Positions 17,101-23,843 of a stretch of DNA of 23,843 nt are shown in pieces (position 1 is the stretch's first letter; the number at the start of each line of letters is the position of its first letter). The stretch spans positions 1 through 23,843 of the forward strand of contig JAUCBJ010002308.1 in NCBI GenBank assembly GCA_032718475.1, read 5' to 3'. Source of the DNA: Nemertoderma westbladi. Taxonomy: Eukaryota > Xenacoelomorpha > Nemertodermatida > Nemertodermatidae. A model generated the notes under the pieces. The model had not been told where the DNA came from and did no database searches. It saw nothing but the letters and a program-made list of their open reading frames with translations. A program made the translations under genes and the position numbers.

Positions 17101-19634
17101 CATTTGCCGGCGTCAATTTATCTGAAGGTTCCAAACCGAAACCATTGTTTTCCAATTTCCCAGAGTTGAGTATTTCAACAAGGGAACGACGCCGTACCAC
17201 CAGTAGTGAGAAATCTCCTGGGGTTGTAAGCGACAGTTATGCAGAAGAAGAGGATACTGGAGGTTACTTTGCTCCAGTTGTGCAGCTTCCCAAGTCAGTT
17301 GATATCGCTACAGGAGAAGAGAACGAACAAGTTGTGTTCTCAGAACGTGCTAAGCTCTACCGATTTCATGATGAACAATGGAAAGACAGGGGTGTTGGCA
17401 TAGTAAAGATTTTAAAAGAAAAATCAACCAAAAAAGCGCGTCTAGTTATGCGTAGAGACCAAGTTCTCAAGCTATGTGCCAATCATTACCTGACAGCCGA
17501 TATGGAATTAAAGCCTCACCCTGCTGCAGTGCGTTCCTTGATATGGTGGGCGCAAGATTTCTCGGGAGAAGAGTCTGCAGTTGAACAGTTTGCAATTAGG
17601 TTCAAATCTGATGAACTTGTTTCTGCTTTTAAAGATGCTTTCGACTCGTGTAAGCTTTATTCATCAATATCTTCACCAAAACGAAATGGCAAAGTAATAG
17701 TTAATTTACCTTCAGGAAACACCTGGTCTTGTCCTAGTTGTTTAATCAACAACGATTCCGATGATACCACTTGCGTTGCTTGTCATACTTGTAAGCCAGG
17801 AACTAGTGCTGACAGCAAAGACATCAAAGGTGAACAACTCAGTAATACTTTTTTTGATCGACATCGCAAAGAAACACAGGCGGGATGGCAATGTCCAACT
17901 TGTTTAGTCTCTAATACCGCATCTGCAGTTAGTTGTGTGGCTTGCTCAACTGCAGACCCCGCACAGAAAACATCGGTAATTTCTGAGCCATCTAAATCCA
18001 CTGTTATTTCTCCACCAAAATTCCCATTATTTTCGTTTGGAAGTTCAACTGGTAAGTCTTCATTTGGCTCTCCAGGCTTTGTGTTTGGTACCGACAGTCC
18101 TAACACTCAAGCCAATTCAGCCATCCCCAAACCAGGTCTGTTTGGTCAGCCGCAGTCACAGCCAAATGTTCCTTCATCGAATATGTTGTTCTCTGGGGTA
18201 TTTGGTGCTCCCAAAGGGCCGGGCTCTACTACAATAGCACCATCAAACAAACAGTCACCCACTGTATTTGGACAACCAACTCAAGAACCCCAGATCAACC
18301 AACCGGCTGGTGTGTTTGGTGCCTTCTCATTCACACAAGTTGCTGGTGCTGCCCCCACTGTGACTGCTGGGCCACCAACGTTTGATCTCTCAGGAGACGC
18401 GCCACCGTTCACTTTTGGTTCTCTATTTGGAGGAACCACGACCACAAGCAATAATGTGCTTGATTGTTCCGAACTTAAGAATTCTTTCGCCATTATGGAA
18501 AATGTGCATGACAAGGTTCAGTTTGCTGACGAGGACTGCCCTGACCCCTATGAGTTTGATGAATCCTACTACGATGATAATTATTACTACGGTGATGTTG
18601 AAGAGGATGTTGATGACTACGACAGCGCCGATGAATGCGACCAGAATCAGCATCGTTCCCCGATGCATCGAGAAGAAGGCGCCCAGGCTTATCGCCAGAA
18701 TGCCACATCTGTCAGCGCTATTGAATCGCCAAGGGGCGACAATAATGATGTTGTTTTTGTAACAGAGATTGTTCCAACCAAGGAGGAGATTAAACTAGCT
18801 GAGTCATTGTTGCTCCCAAATACGTTTTACCTTTATAAAAGGAAACCGCCTTGCCGAGGTTGTGTCGGTTGTGAATATGAACTAAAGTCTCAATTTTGTT
18901 TGTCTAATGATAATGACATACATTACAGCGAGGAATCTGCGGATAAACCCACTGAAACAACCAACAATACGGTAACCGAAGCTAATGCTGGAGTCGAGTC
19001 GGTTGTCTTCTCCAATACTCAGACAACATCAGCTGGTTTTACTTTGAATAGCAATTTCGCCAATTTTTCTACGGGTATCGATTTCGCTTCATTGGCAGCA
19101 TCGCAGTCAGACAATGCGTTCAAAAATGATCCATCCAAGTCATTTAAAGGAGACCTCAGACCGATATTTGGCACCCCTAGCCGAGACACCGAGGGGCAGG
19201 ACGACGACGACGGCTCAAACATACACTTCGATCCGGTTGTTAAACTCGATAAAGTCGAGACATTATCGGGCGAGGAAGACGAGATAGTGGAGTTCGAGGA
19301 GCGAGCGAAGTTGTACCGATTCGTCGGGGATCAGTGGAAGGAACGTGGGATCGGTCAGATCAAACTGTTGCTGCATAAAACGGGGCAGCGCGGACGCGTG
19401 CTGATGCGCAGGGAGCAGATTCTACTGCTGTGCGCCAACCATATCATAGCCAAGGATATGAGTCTACAGCCCCTTGGTTCGGCGACTGGTAAGGCATGGG
19501 TCTGGGTTGCTAGGGACTACGCCGATGGAGGGGAGGGAGTTGTGGAGAAACTCGCAGTCAGGTTTAAGTTTGAAGAAACAGCTGCAAAGTTTAAGGAAAT
19601 CTTTGAATATATTCAGAACTTGACCTGTAATTAA
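14136..19634 (+). CDS. RANBP2: RANBP2/NUP358-like nucleoporin, single-exon ORF
   Basis: An uninterrupted 1832-residue protein. Seen in order: N-terminal TPR/helical domain (residues ~26-690; QGYNIAKLYYD and ALVNINAYLSVRPQDPKG match NUP358); coiled coil (~726-783); Ser/Pro-rich linker with two tandem duplications (797-838, 960-999); RanBD1 (1044-1173, MRRDQVLKLCANHY); two RanBP2 zinc fingers, W-x-C-x2-C-x10-C-x2-C (W1197 C1199 C1202 C1213 C1216; W1251 C1253 C1256 C1267 C1270); FG region (1296-1433); acidic stretch (1465-1502); SUMO-E3-like internal repeat (1535-1571); RanBD2 (1697-1826, MRREQILLLCANHI). Known family role: cytoplasmic filaments of the nuclear pore, binding RanGTP and acting as a SUMO E3 with UBC9. 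Human RANBP2 has about 3224 residues, four RanBDs, eight zinc fingers and a cyclophilin domain; here there are two, two and none. The lack of introns across a region split into many exons in vertebrates suggests a retrogene. ATG 14136 is the first after an in-frame stop and has A at -3. Confidence 0.93.
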   Translation: MPTKSTITATDVDVHVKRLHSQYAGNPFQMSLQGYNIAKLYYDVSNFTSALVNINAYLSVRPQDPKGFALCGRIHLERKDTLQTLENYKKCVTLDPTNKDIVNEATTIACNDECVTDDMKEFWVNLSKSLHRSHVGSDRATVFESWASFKQKLESLLNDNELDAVYSHFLDIHKDRLFANDVDYHCYASEFLQDYILYISDEDKSDSLKFSAFNLMLFHIFSEIELSLSEKRPHSYINKRLKVIDKEMLRFNFNFTKKSPVEAEVFSSIQSEYYYMLCGTVSRLHTTSGEDAPELAVVCAILSLLVPSNRASSSTNASNDQKVWEFKNARRQSILVRYVKREMRQKSADWLTYLSSRWATASGKKRLYDLAIGIDKQSYKTSFLIHDSNWECLDIGHLKLDNVVEHDKVFIDQTYDNLDIMCWLHEPYRQAPNEIGHQPLLRYILHPSLPNVRLLSTENSCGSWNMSVAWLQIELFVEACSYISRKQYQIEKLPLSLQLVTGSQRLLWKSVCRFLNPADSHPRKGDSNNGNFRINAMTLLSSLHVDNLDPLLLVHLSGKFVSLSSLDPNTKLQSEYSNIAINLFKSSINKLTRLASSLVPISLGNGLLSVNQPIDSETAQQLLESQRLAFAEMLYDIGDEECAINVLDESRSENADRLKSKLLLSLNANKTSGFEYRDNSIQAEGFYTSNIDEITSFNAVAGLPHHHGLDRLSSSINNENYADINHATVQNAVMIEINEKLSQLKLDLQSTIKTNQSSINERLIVLETEVKCMRELVSSQLQRPIVINFQGPPVGIDGAPSAVSSASIQPPTPLYPTDGAPAVVQSASVQPHSPLYPTYTTSARSQVSSVSPVVQKSSSLQTSPWSGTNVNNQPFALNNSPLFPLSSSTLLTSTAITPQISSSSGIYSHQMAKNSLFKSTPQPVVASSTITMFGSPMFPQLSSSFVTMPQTAAKGEPFIAPLSTKGQSPLAGVKLSDTVAPLSVKGQSPFAGVNLSEGSKPKPLFSNFPELSISTRERRRTTSSEKSPGVVSDSYAEEEDTGGYFAPVVQLPKSVDIATGEENEQVVFSERAKLYRFHDEQWKDRGVGIVKILKEKSTKKARLVMRRDQVLKLCANHYLTADMELKPHPAAVRSLIWWAQDFSGEESAVEQFAIRFKSDELVSAFKDAFDSCKLYSSISSPKRNGKVIVNLPSGNTWSCPSCLINNDSDDTTCVACHTCKPGTSADSKDIKGEQLSNTFFDRHRKETQAGWQCPTCLVSNTASAVSCVACSTADPAQKTSVISEPSKSTVISPPKFPLFSFGSSTGKSSFGSPGFVFGTDSPNTQANSAIPKPGLFGQPQSQPNVPSSNMLFSGVFGAPKGPGSTTIAPSNKQSPTVFGQPTQEPQINQPAGVFGAFSFTQVAGAAPTVTAGPPTFDLSGDAPPFTFGSLFGGTTTTSNNVLDCSELKNSFAIMENVHDKVQFADEDCPDPYEFDESYYDDNYYYGDVEEDVDDYDSADECDQNQHRSPMHREEGAQAYRQNATSVSAIESPRGDNNDVVFVTEIVPTKEEIKLAESLLLPNTFYLYKRKPPCRGCVGCEYELKSQFCLSNDNDIHYSEESADKPTETTNNTVTEANAGVESVVFSNTQTTSAGFTLNSNFANFSTGIDFASLAASQSDNAFKNDPSKSFKGDLRPIFGTPSRDTEGQDDDDGSNIHFDPVVKLDKVETLSGEEDEIVEFEERAKLYRFVGDQWKERGIGQIKLLLHKTGQRGRVLMRREQILLLCANHIIAKDMSLQPLGSATGKAWVWVARDYADGGEGVVEKLAVRFKFEETAAKFKEIFEYIQNLTCN
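16524..16649 (+). repeat. In-frame 63-bp tandem duplication in the RANBP2-like ORF
   Basis: Residues 797-817 and 818-838 are two copies of a 21-residue unit beginning DGAP and ending PLYPT (14 of 21 or so identical). The diverged DNA shows this is not recent. It lies in the disordered linker after the coiled coil. Confidence 0.85.
17013..17132 (+). repeat. In-frame 60-bp tandem duplication in the RANBP2-like ORF
   Basis: Residues 960-979 and 980-999 are two copies of a 20-residue unit, APLS.KGQSP.AGV.LS. It lies shortly before RanBD1 in the low-complexity linker. Confidence 0.85.
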
Positions 19635-19649
19635 CATTACTTACTGTGT

Positions 19650-19655
19650 AATAAA
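19650..19655 (+). promoter_or_regulatory. Poly(A) signal AATAAA for the RANBP2-like gene
   Basis: AATAAA begins 15 bases after the stop codon, followed about 25-40 bases later by a T/G-rich stretch (TTTGTAGTGTTTTGGTT). This implies a very short 3' UTR. Later AATAAA-like words exist, so the site in use is not certain. Confidence 0.55.
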
Positions 19656-20613
19656 TTGTATTATGGACATCAAATACTTTGTAGTGTTTTGGTTAAGTAT
19701 GCGTTACATTTTACCATATATTAATCATATATCTTTCTGTTTAAAGAAAGCACACTAGACTAATTTGTCATATATTTTTGGATATTGTGCCTGTTATTTA
19801 GGTAAAACCTTAATTATTACGAAATACCCACAGCTCATCTGTCCTACAAAGCTACATTTAAATGTACTAGATTACCATGCAGTATATTCTATATGGGGGA
19901 ATCTCACAAGAATTATTATATAGTTGAATTTGTTTTTTAACGTGAAGATGTAGATCTTGTGAATGCATCGTTATGGATCGATGTGATACAATGCCAATGG
20001 ATCTAATGGGGCCCGATTTAAAATCAAGAATTTTGTAAATATTTATGTAATGTTATCTAAACTAAACTTATTTTCACAATTTATTTCTTGTGATCGCAAA
20101 TACTAACAGTTTAAACTTATTTTGTTTTAAAAGTTTAACAATTTATCTATAAGGAAGTGCATCCAATTTAAATTTATCCCCTAGTTACTTTTCTAAAAAC
20201 TATGTGAAGTTATAGATGAACGTGAAACACTTGGGCAACCCTCTCTCTCTCTTGGTTATTACTTGTGTGGCAGGGTGTCTAACTCCAAGGGCCAGGTTGT
20301 TCCCTAATCGTCGCACCCGGTACCAAATCTCGAACACGAACCTCACAAACAAGTCGTGGGCAATATTTCGCAGTTATTTTGCTATATATTGCTATTTTAA
20401 TTTAGAAAGTAGATTGTTTCTTATTATTAATCGATGCTATTGAGTGTACAATATCCCCTTCAATGTGCATATCAAAAATCGTTTTAGAAACTTAAAAAAA
20501 TTGCCAGTGTGATTTGGAGGATTGCCAAGAGGTACAGAATAAAAAATACCCTGGTGTAGATGTATCGCTCGGTATACTATTATTATAGATGCAGAGGGAG
20601 GGAAGGGGGAGGG
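19656..20613. other. Spacer downstream of the RANBP2-like gene
   Basis: AT-rich DNA with no gene, array or foldback that I can recognise. There is no A-rich tail at the end of the RANBP2-like ORF of the kind a young retrocopy would show. Confidence 0.5.
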
Positions 20614-20830
20614 GCTTTCGATGCAAACAAAATTAATCCCTCTCCAGGGGACAATCAACGCAAATAACAGCTGATTCCTCTCAAAAATAAAACTGTAACC
20701 TGTTTTATTCTGTTGACCTTAGTTTATTGTTTTGGTTATAATAACGTCCGCTGTAACCTGCTCTTTTCCCTATTTGATAATTTAACATTGAGAATGATAT
20801 GTTAATTCTCCGAGATGGGATTTGCGTCGA
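20614..20830 (+). repeat. Dispersed repeat, copy C
   Basis: Co-linear with copy B (9249-9468) over about 215 bp: CCCTCTCCAGGGG, AAATAACAGCTGATT, CTGTAACCTGTT, AGTTTATTGTTTTGGTTA, CCTGCTC.TTTCCCT, AATTTAACATTGAG and CCGAGATGGGATTTGCGTC. Contains a small local duplication of GTAACCTG. Confidence 0.75.
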
Positions 20831-20970
20831 GTCCTCACAACTTTTCGAGGCCCTGCTGTCTGGAACTCTGTGCCAGTCGACATAAGGACATAAAATCAAA
20901 ATCTTCGTTTTCTGAATCTTATAAAAAAATTTAAAAATATTTATTTTCAATTTGTTAAATCACAACCTTC

Positions 20971-21107
20971 TAAAGATACGACCATGAAAGCTGCGTTCTA
21001 CCTACTAAATTTAGTAGGCACACGTTTCTAATAATAATTTCATATATTTTAAAACTGTGCCTACTAAATTTAATTGGTAGAATGTAGCTTTCATGGTCGT
21101 ATCTTTA
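20971..21107. mobile_element. MITE with about 53-bp terminal inverted repeats, TA-flanked
   Basis: Ends TAAAGATACGACCATGAAAG (20971) and CTTTCATGGTCGTATCTTTA (to 21107) are exact reverse complements over the first 22 bases; pairing then continues with a few mismatches through CTACTAAATTTAGTAGGCAC. The TA at each tip would fit a Tc1/mariner-type TA target duplication. No coding capacity. Confidence 0.8.
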
Positions 21108-21523
21108 GTAGGTCATGGTTAAATCTCTTAACCAAAATCAATAACAGCCAAAGGAAAAATGTTTAACATTCCTTGTAATGGGGCGAAGCGCTGACCTCTG
21201 ACATATGGAATATAAATCCATACAGAATACAAAATAATGTACGACACAGAAATAGAAAGATTCATTGCTAATATTGCAAACGTCACATTCTTCGCGATTT
21301 TCTCGATATGCACGGAAAAGTTATGTAATACATTAAGCTGTGCAAAACGCCCTCAAAAGAGTACTGATTTAATACGTAAACACAATCCCTTAAAATTTCA
21401 CTGGAGTCCCACATTACGAACAAAATTATAATTGTTAATAATAAATCGAATATTTACTTAAGTGATAGTGGCAGGCGCGTTCACCTACATAAAATTGGAT
21501 TCATTTCAGAAGGTCCATCAGTT

Positions 21524-21565
21524 CCCCCCCCCCCCCCCCCCCCCCCCCCTCCCCCCCCCCCCCCC
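21524..21565. repeat. C26-T-C15 tract
   Basis: Twenty-six C, one T, fifteen C. The longest of the three C tracts; it may be collapsed or mis-sized in the assembly. Confidence 0.9.
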
Positions 21566-22143
21566 GATTTATTACTGTTAATATTAATATATGATAAAAA
21601 GCAAAACACAATTTAAATAAAATATGAAAAAAAGGCAGAACATTACATATCTTGGGGGTATCTTCCTTTTTATCATATTTTATTTTAATTGTGTTTGTTT
21701 TGTATCATGTATCTTAACAGTAATAAACCGCCGAAGACACCCGCCCCGCAACGGGCGAAAACGAAACGGGCATACCCTAACAATATTATTTTTTATTTTT
21801 TACAACACATGGCAAGACCCTCAACCGCCCTACTAAGGCTGCGTTCACACTACCGAGTCAAAGATAAAGTCGAATAATAATAGGAATAATAAATAATTTA
21901 ACTATTTACATACTTGTGTGTAAAATAGCACTCTACAGTGGGATGATCCCAGTGGCTTTGCTACACGAACGAACGTTAGTGAGTGAGTGAAAATAAAGCC
22001 ACGAGGATCAGAACACTATTCCAAAATTGTAACATTACTCAACGCCGTTAGTATTAACAGCGAGTTGTTATTTAGCACTTTACAACTTTAGAGGACATTA
22101 CAGCATTGTATTGGCCTGTACATTTAGTATTGTATTTGGTGTT

Positions 22144-22232
22144 ATTGTTTACGTGGTAACCCATGACGGCGTTAAGTAATGTCCACTAAGGGGACATTAC
22201 TTAACGCCGTCATTGGATACCACGTAAACAAT
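22144..22232. repeat. Palindrome within the foldback, arms about 42 bp
   Basis: ATTGTTTACGTGGTAACCCA (22144) and GGACATTACTTAACGCCGTC (22191) belong to two arms that pair over about 40 bases around ACTAAG. A diverged relative lies at 22932-23005 in the opposite arm. Confidence 0.85.
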
Positions 22233-23128
22233 AGGTGGAAATTTGCCTGACAGCCAGATAGGCCTACTGCATTACCTACCGGTAGGCGGGGTATAGCTAT
22301 TAATAACCAGTAGGGCCTAGCTATATTATTATAACATGGCTCCAAACGCCACCATAAATATAAGCTAACTTATTTATAACATAATTTATGTCATTTTTAC
22401 ATTTATTTATACAGCAACTAATATAATTTGTGCAGTTTCTATCACTTATAATGTATATGTACAATCATTTCGTAATGTTAAAATTTTGGAATAAAACTAC
22501 ATACATACTTGTTGCAAAGTACTTTACAGTGTTCTGATCCTCGTGGCTTTATTTTCACTCACTCACTAACGTTCGTTCGTGTAACAAAGCCACTCGGATC
22601 ATCACACTGTAAAGTGCTACTTTACACACAACTATGTAAATAGTTATTGCAACATATATGTATGTAGTTTTATTACAAAATTGTATCATTACGAAATGAT
22701 GGTTTATATATTACAAGTGATAGAAAACTGCACAAAATTAAAATTAGTTTGCTGTATAAAAATAAAATGTAAAAATTGACATAAATTATGTTTATAAATA
22801 GGTTAGCGTATATTTTATGGCGGCGTTTTGCAGCCATGTTAATAGTTTTATAGCTACTGGTTATTAATAGCTTATACCCCCACCTAACCGGTAAGTAATG
22901 CAGTAGGCCCTCTGCAAAATACCAACCTATTGTTTTACGTGGTAACCAATGGACGCCGTAACTTTACAGCTCGCCGTCATTGGTTTACCACATAAAACAA
23001 GGGGACATTACAACACCCACTACAATACTAATTGTACAGGCCCAATTGCAATGCTGTAGTGGTGTGTCCCTCTAAAGTTGTAAAAGTGCTAAATAAACAA
23101 CTCGCTGTTGACTAGCGGCGTTGAGTAA

Positions 23129-23334
23129 GGCCGCGTTCACACTAACCGAGTCAAAGTCAAAAGAAAATAAATATAGCTAGCTAGCAATTATAAATAATAA
23201 TACATTATACATAGGCCTAATATAATAAATACATAATGGTGTTTCTAGAAAAAAAAATAAATTTTCTTGTTGTTTTTTTTTACATTTTTGTCTTTTTGAC
23301 TTTGACTTTTGACTCAGTAGTGTGAACGCGGGCC
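23129..23334. mobile_element. Nested 206-bp MITE, TAA target-site duplication
   Basis: Starts GGCCGCGTTCACACTAACCG and ends TCAGTAGTGTGAACGCGGGC C; the inverted ends pair over about 35 bases. Flanked by TAA at 23126-23128 and 23335-23337. Removing it and one TAA gives GTTGAGTAATGTTACAATTT, which is exactly the reverse complement of the empty site in the opposite arm of the host foldback (about 22022-22041). Its ends belong to the same family as the outer element. Confidence 0.9.
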
Positions 23335-23621
23335 TAATGTTACAATTTTGGAATAATAATACATTATATATTATAATACGTAAGGGCAATTCTAGAAAAA
23401 ATTAAAATTTCATTTGATATGTGTTTTGACATTTTTGTCTTTTTGACTTTGGACTTTTGACTCGGTTTGTGTGGACGCGGCCTAAACTCTCCCACTCCCC
23501 GGAGACACCCCGATTGCTTATTACTTGGCAAAATGTCCACTAAAATATTTGACAAATGGATTAGAATAGGTTAATGCATTTCCAATTTTGATAAACTTTA
23601 CCCCTTACTGTATCTTTGTAG

Positions 23622-23843
23622 GCGAGCACGTTGATACGTTTAATAAATAAAGGCTTTCGACTTTCCTACTTACGAACAAACCGAAATCGACGACCCTCTG
23701 TTTAATGTACGACTTATTCCGAAGATGTTAATGCCCTTGCTGAAAACTCAGAGAGGCATTCGGTAATCACATCAAAAAAGGAAGGTGCAAAAGATAGTAA
23801 ACCAACCCCAGCGATGGTTAGTCATTTAGTAACCAACCCCAGC
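23622..23843 (+). pseudogene. Cullin-4 exon 6-like segment, frame disrupted, runs off the window
   Basis: Follows an acceptor TATCTTTGTAG. The two first bases complete the Gly codon left open by exon 5 and are followed by GAG CAC, giving the expected CUL4 Gly-Glu-His. VDTFNK follows and then an in-frame TAA (23648-23650). Cullin-like residues continue by changing frame: KAFDF and EQTEIDD, then LMYDLFRR (CUL4 QMYQLFSR), then VNALAE, KLREAFGNHIKK and EGAKDSKPTPAMVSHL (compare EYIK and DMVQDLL). At least four 1-2 base shifts are needed in about 170 bases. It may be a decayed exon, a second dead copy, or a stretch of poor assembly. ACCAACCCCAGC occurs twice near the end (23802, 23832). Confidence 0.5.

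Larger units (their letters stand above)
21837..23482. mobile_element. Foldback element with TAA target-site duplication (PIF/Harbinger-like)
   Basis: Left end GGCTGCGTTCACACTACCGA (21837) and right end TCGGTTTGTGTGGACGCGGC C (to 23482) are inverted repeats, each flanked by TAA (21834-21836 and 23483-23485). A 3-bp TWA duplication is typical of PIF/Harbinger elements. Inside, about 22018-22500 pairs with about 22640-23128 in inverse orientation, e.g. TTATTTAGCACTTTACAACT against AGTTGTAAAAGTGCTAAATA, making arms of roughly 0.5-0.7 kb around a centre near 22555. A hairpin module (GTGGCTTTG...CACGAACGAACGTTAGTGAG...AAAGCCAC) occurs at the centre and again at 21948-22000. No transposase is present, so the element is non-autonomous. 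Confidence 0.8.

Noticed and set aside
16400-19222. Minus-strand and alternative-frame ORFs inside the RANBP2-like gene
   Set aside because: They overlap a long frame with clear domains and have no homology of their own.
23642-23700. Programmed frameshift in cullin exon 6
   Set aside because: Several shifts in different directions are needed, which fits decay or sequence error rather than a single recoding site.

Overview
This is animal (metazoan) genomic DNA, most likely from a marine invertebrate. It is AT-rich, with GT-AG introns, many tandem arrays, foldback elements, MITE-like elements and long C tracts. The species cannot be fixed from the sequence. An invertebrate deuterostome is a reasonable guess, because both genes resemble their vertebrate counterparts clearly and the 8-mer TAGGCCTA is strongly over-represented outside the coding exons.

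Layout: (1) 1-9841 carries the 5' part of a cullin-4 gene on the + strand. Five exons (759-963, 1687-1855, 7794-7917, 8481-8717, 9631-9841) join in perfect phase and encode about the first 315 residues (N-terminal tail plus most of the cullin-repeat scaffold that binds DDB1). Its introns are filled with repeats: a 39-bp array with a CACGTG in almost every unit (4876-5884) inside an inverted-repeat-bounded segment, a 29-bp array (6837-7558), and a 24/34-bp array (7985-8490) in which every unit copies the exon 4 splice acceptor. (2) 9842-14135 has no intact gene. It holds a minus-strand reverse-transcriptase remnant, a 40-bp array whose units also carry an acceptor-like TTTCCTTACAG, a large foldback (10880-12030) with a 49-bp array amplified in only one arm, two C tracts, and a palindromic MITE. 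(3) 14136-19634 is a single uninterrupted 1832-codon ORF for a RANBP2/NUP358-type nucleoporin: TPR/helical N-terminus, coiled coil, two Ran-binding domains, two RanBP2-type zinc fingers, an FG region and one SUMO-E3-like internal repeat. (4) 19635-23621 is repeat-rich: a dispersed repeat, a TA-flanked MITE, a 26+15 C tract, and a 1.65-kb foldback with TAA target-site duplications that contains a second, nested MITE. (5) 23622-23843 resembles the next cullin-4 exon, in the right phase (Gly-Glu-His junction), but carries an in-frame stop and several apparent frameshifts.

Taken together, the intronless RANBP2 gene appears to lie, in the same orientation, inside intron 5 of cullin-4, either as a nested gene or as part of what broke this cullin-4 copy. 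The proteins act in different processes (CRL4 ubiquitin ligase scaffold; cytoplasmic face of the nuclear pore and SUMO/Ran cycle), so the arrangement looks like a product of retroposition rather than of functional pairing.
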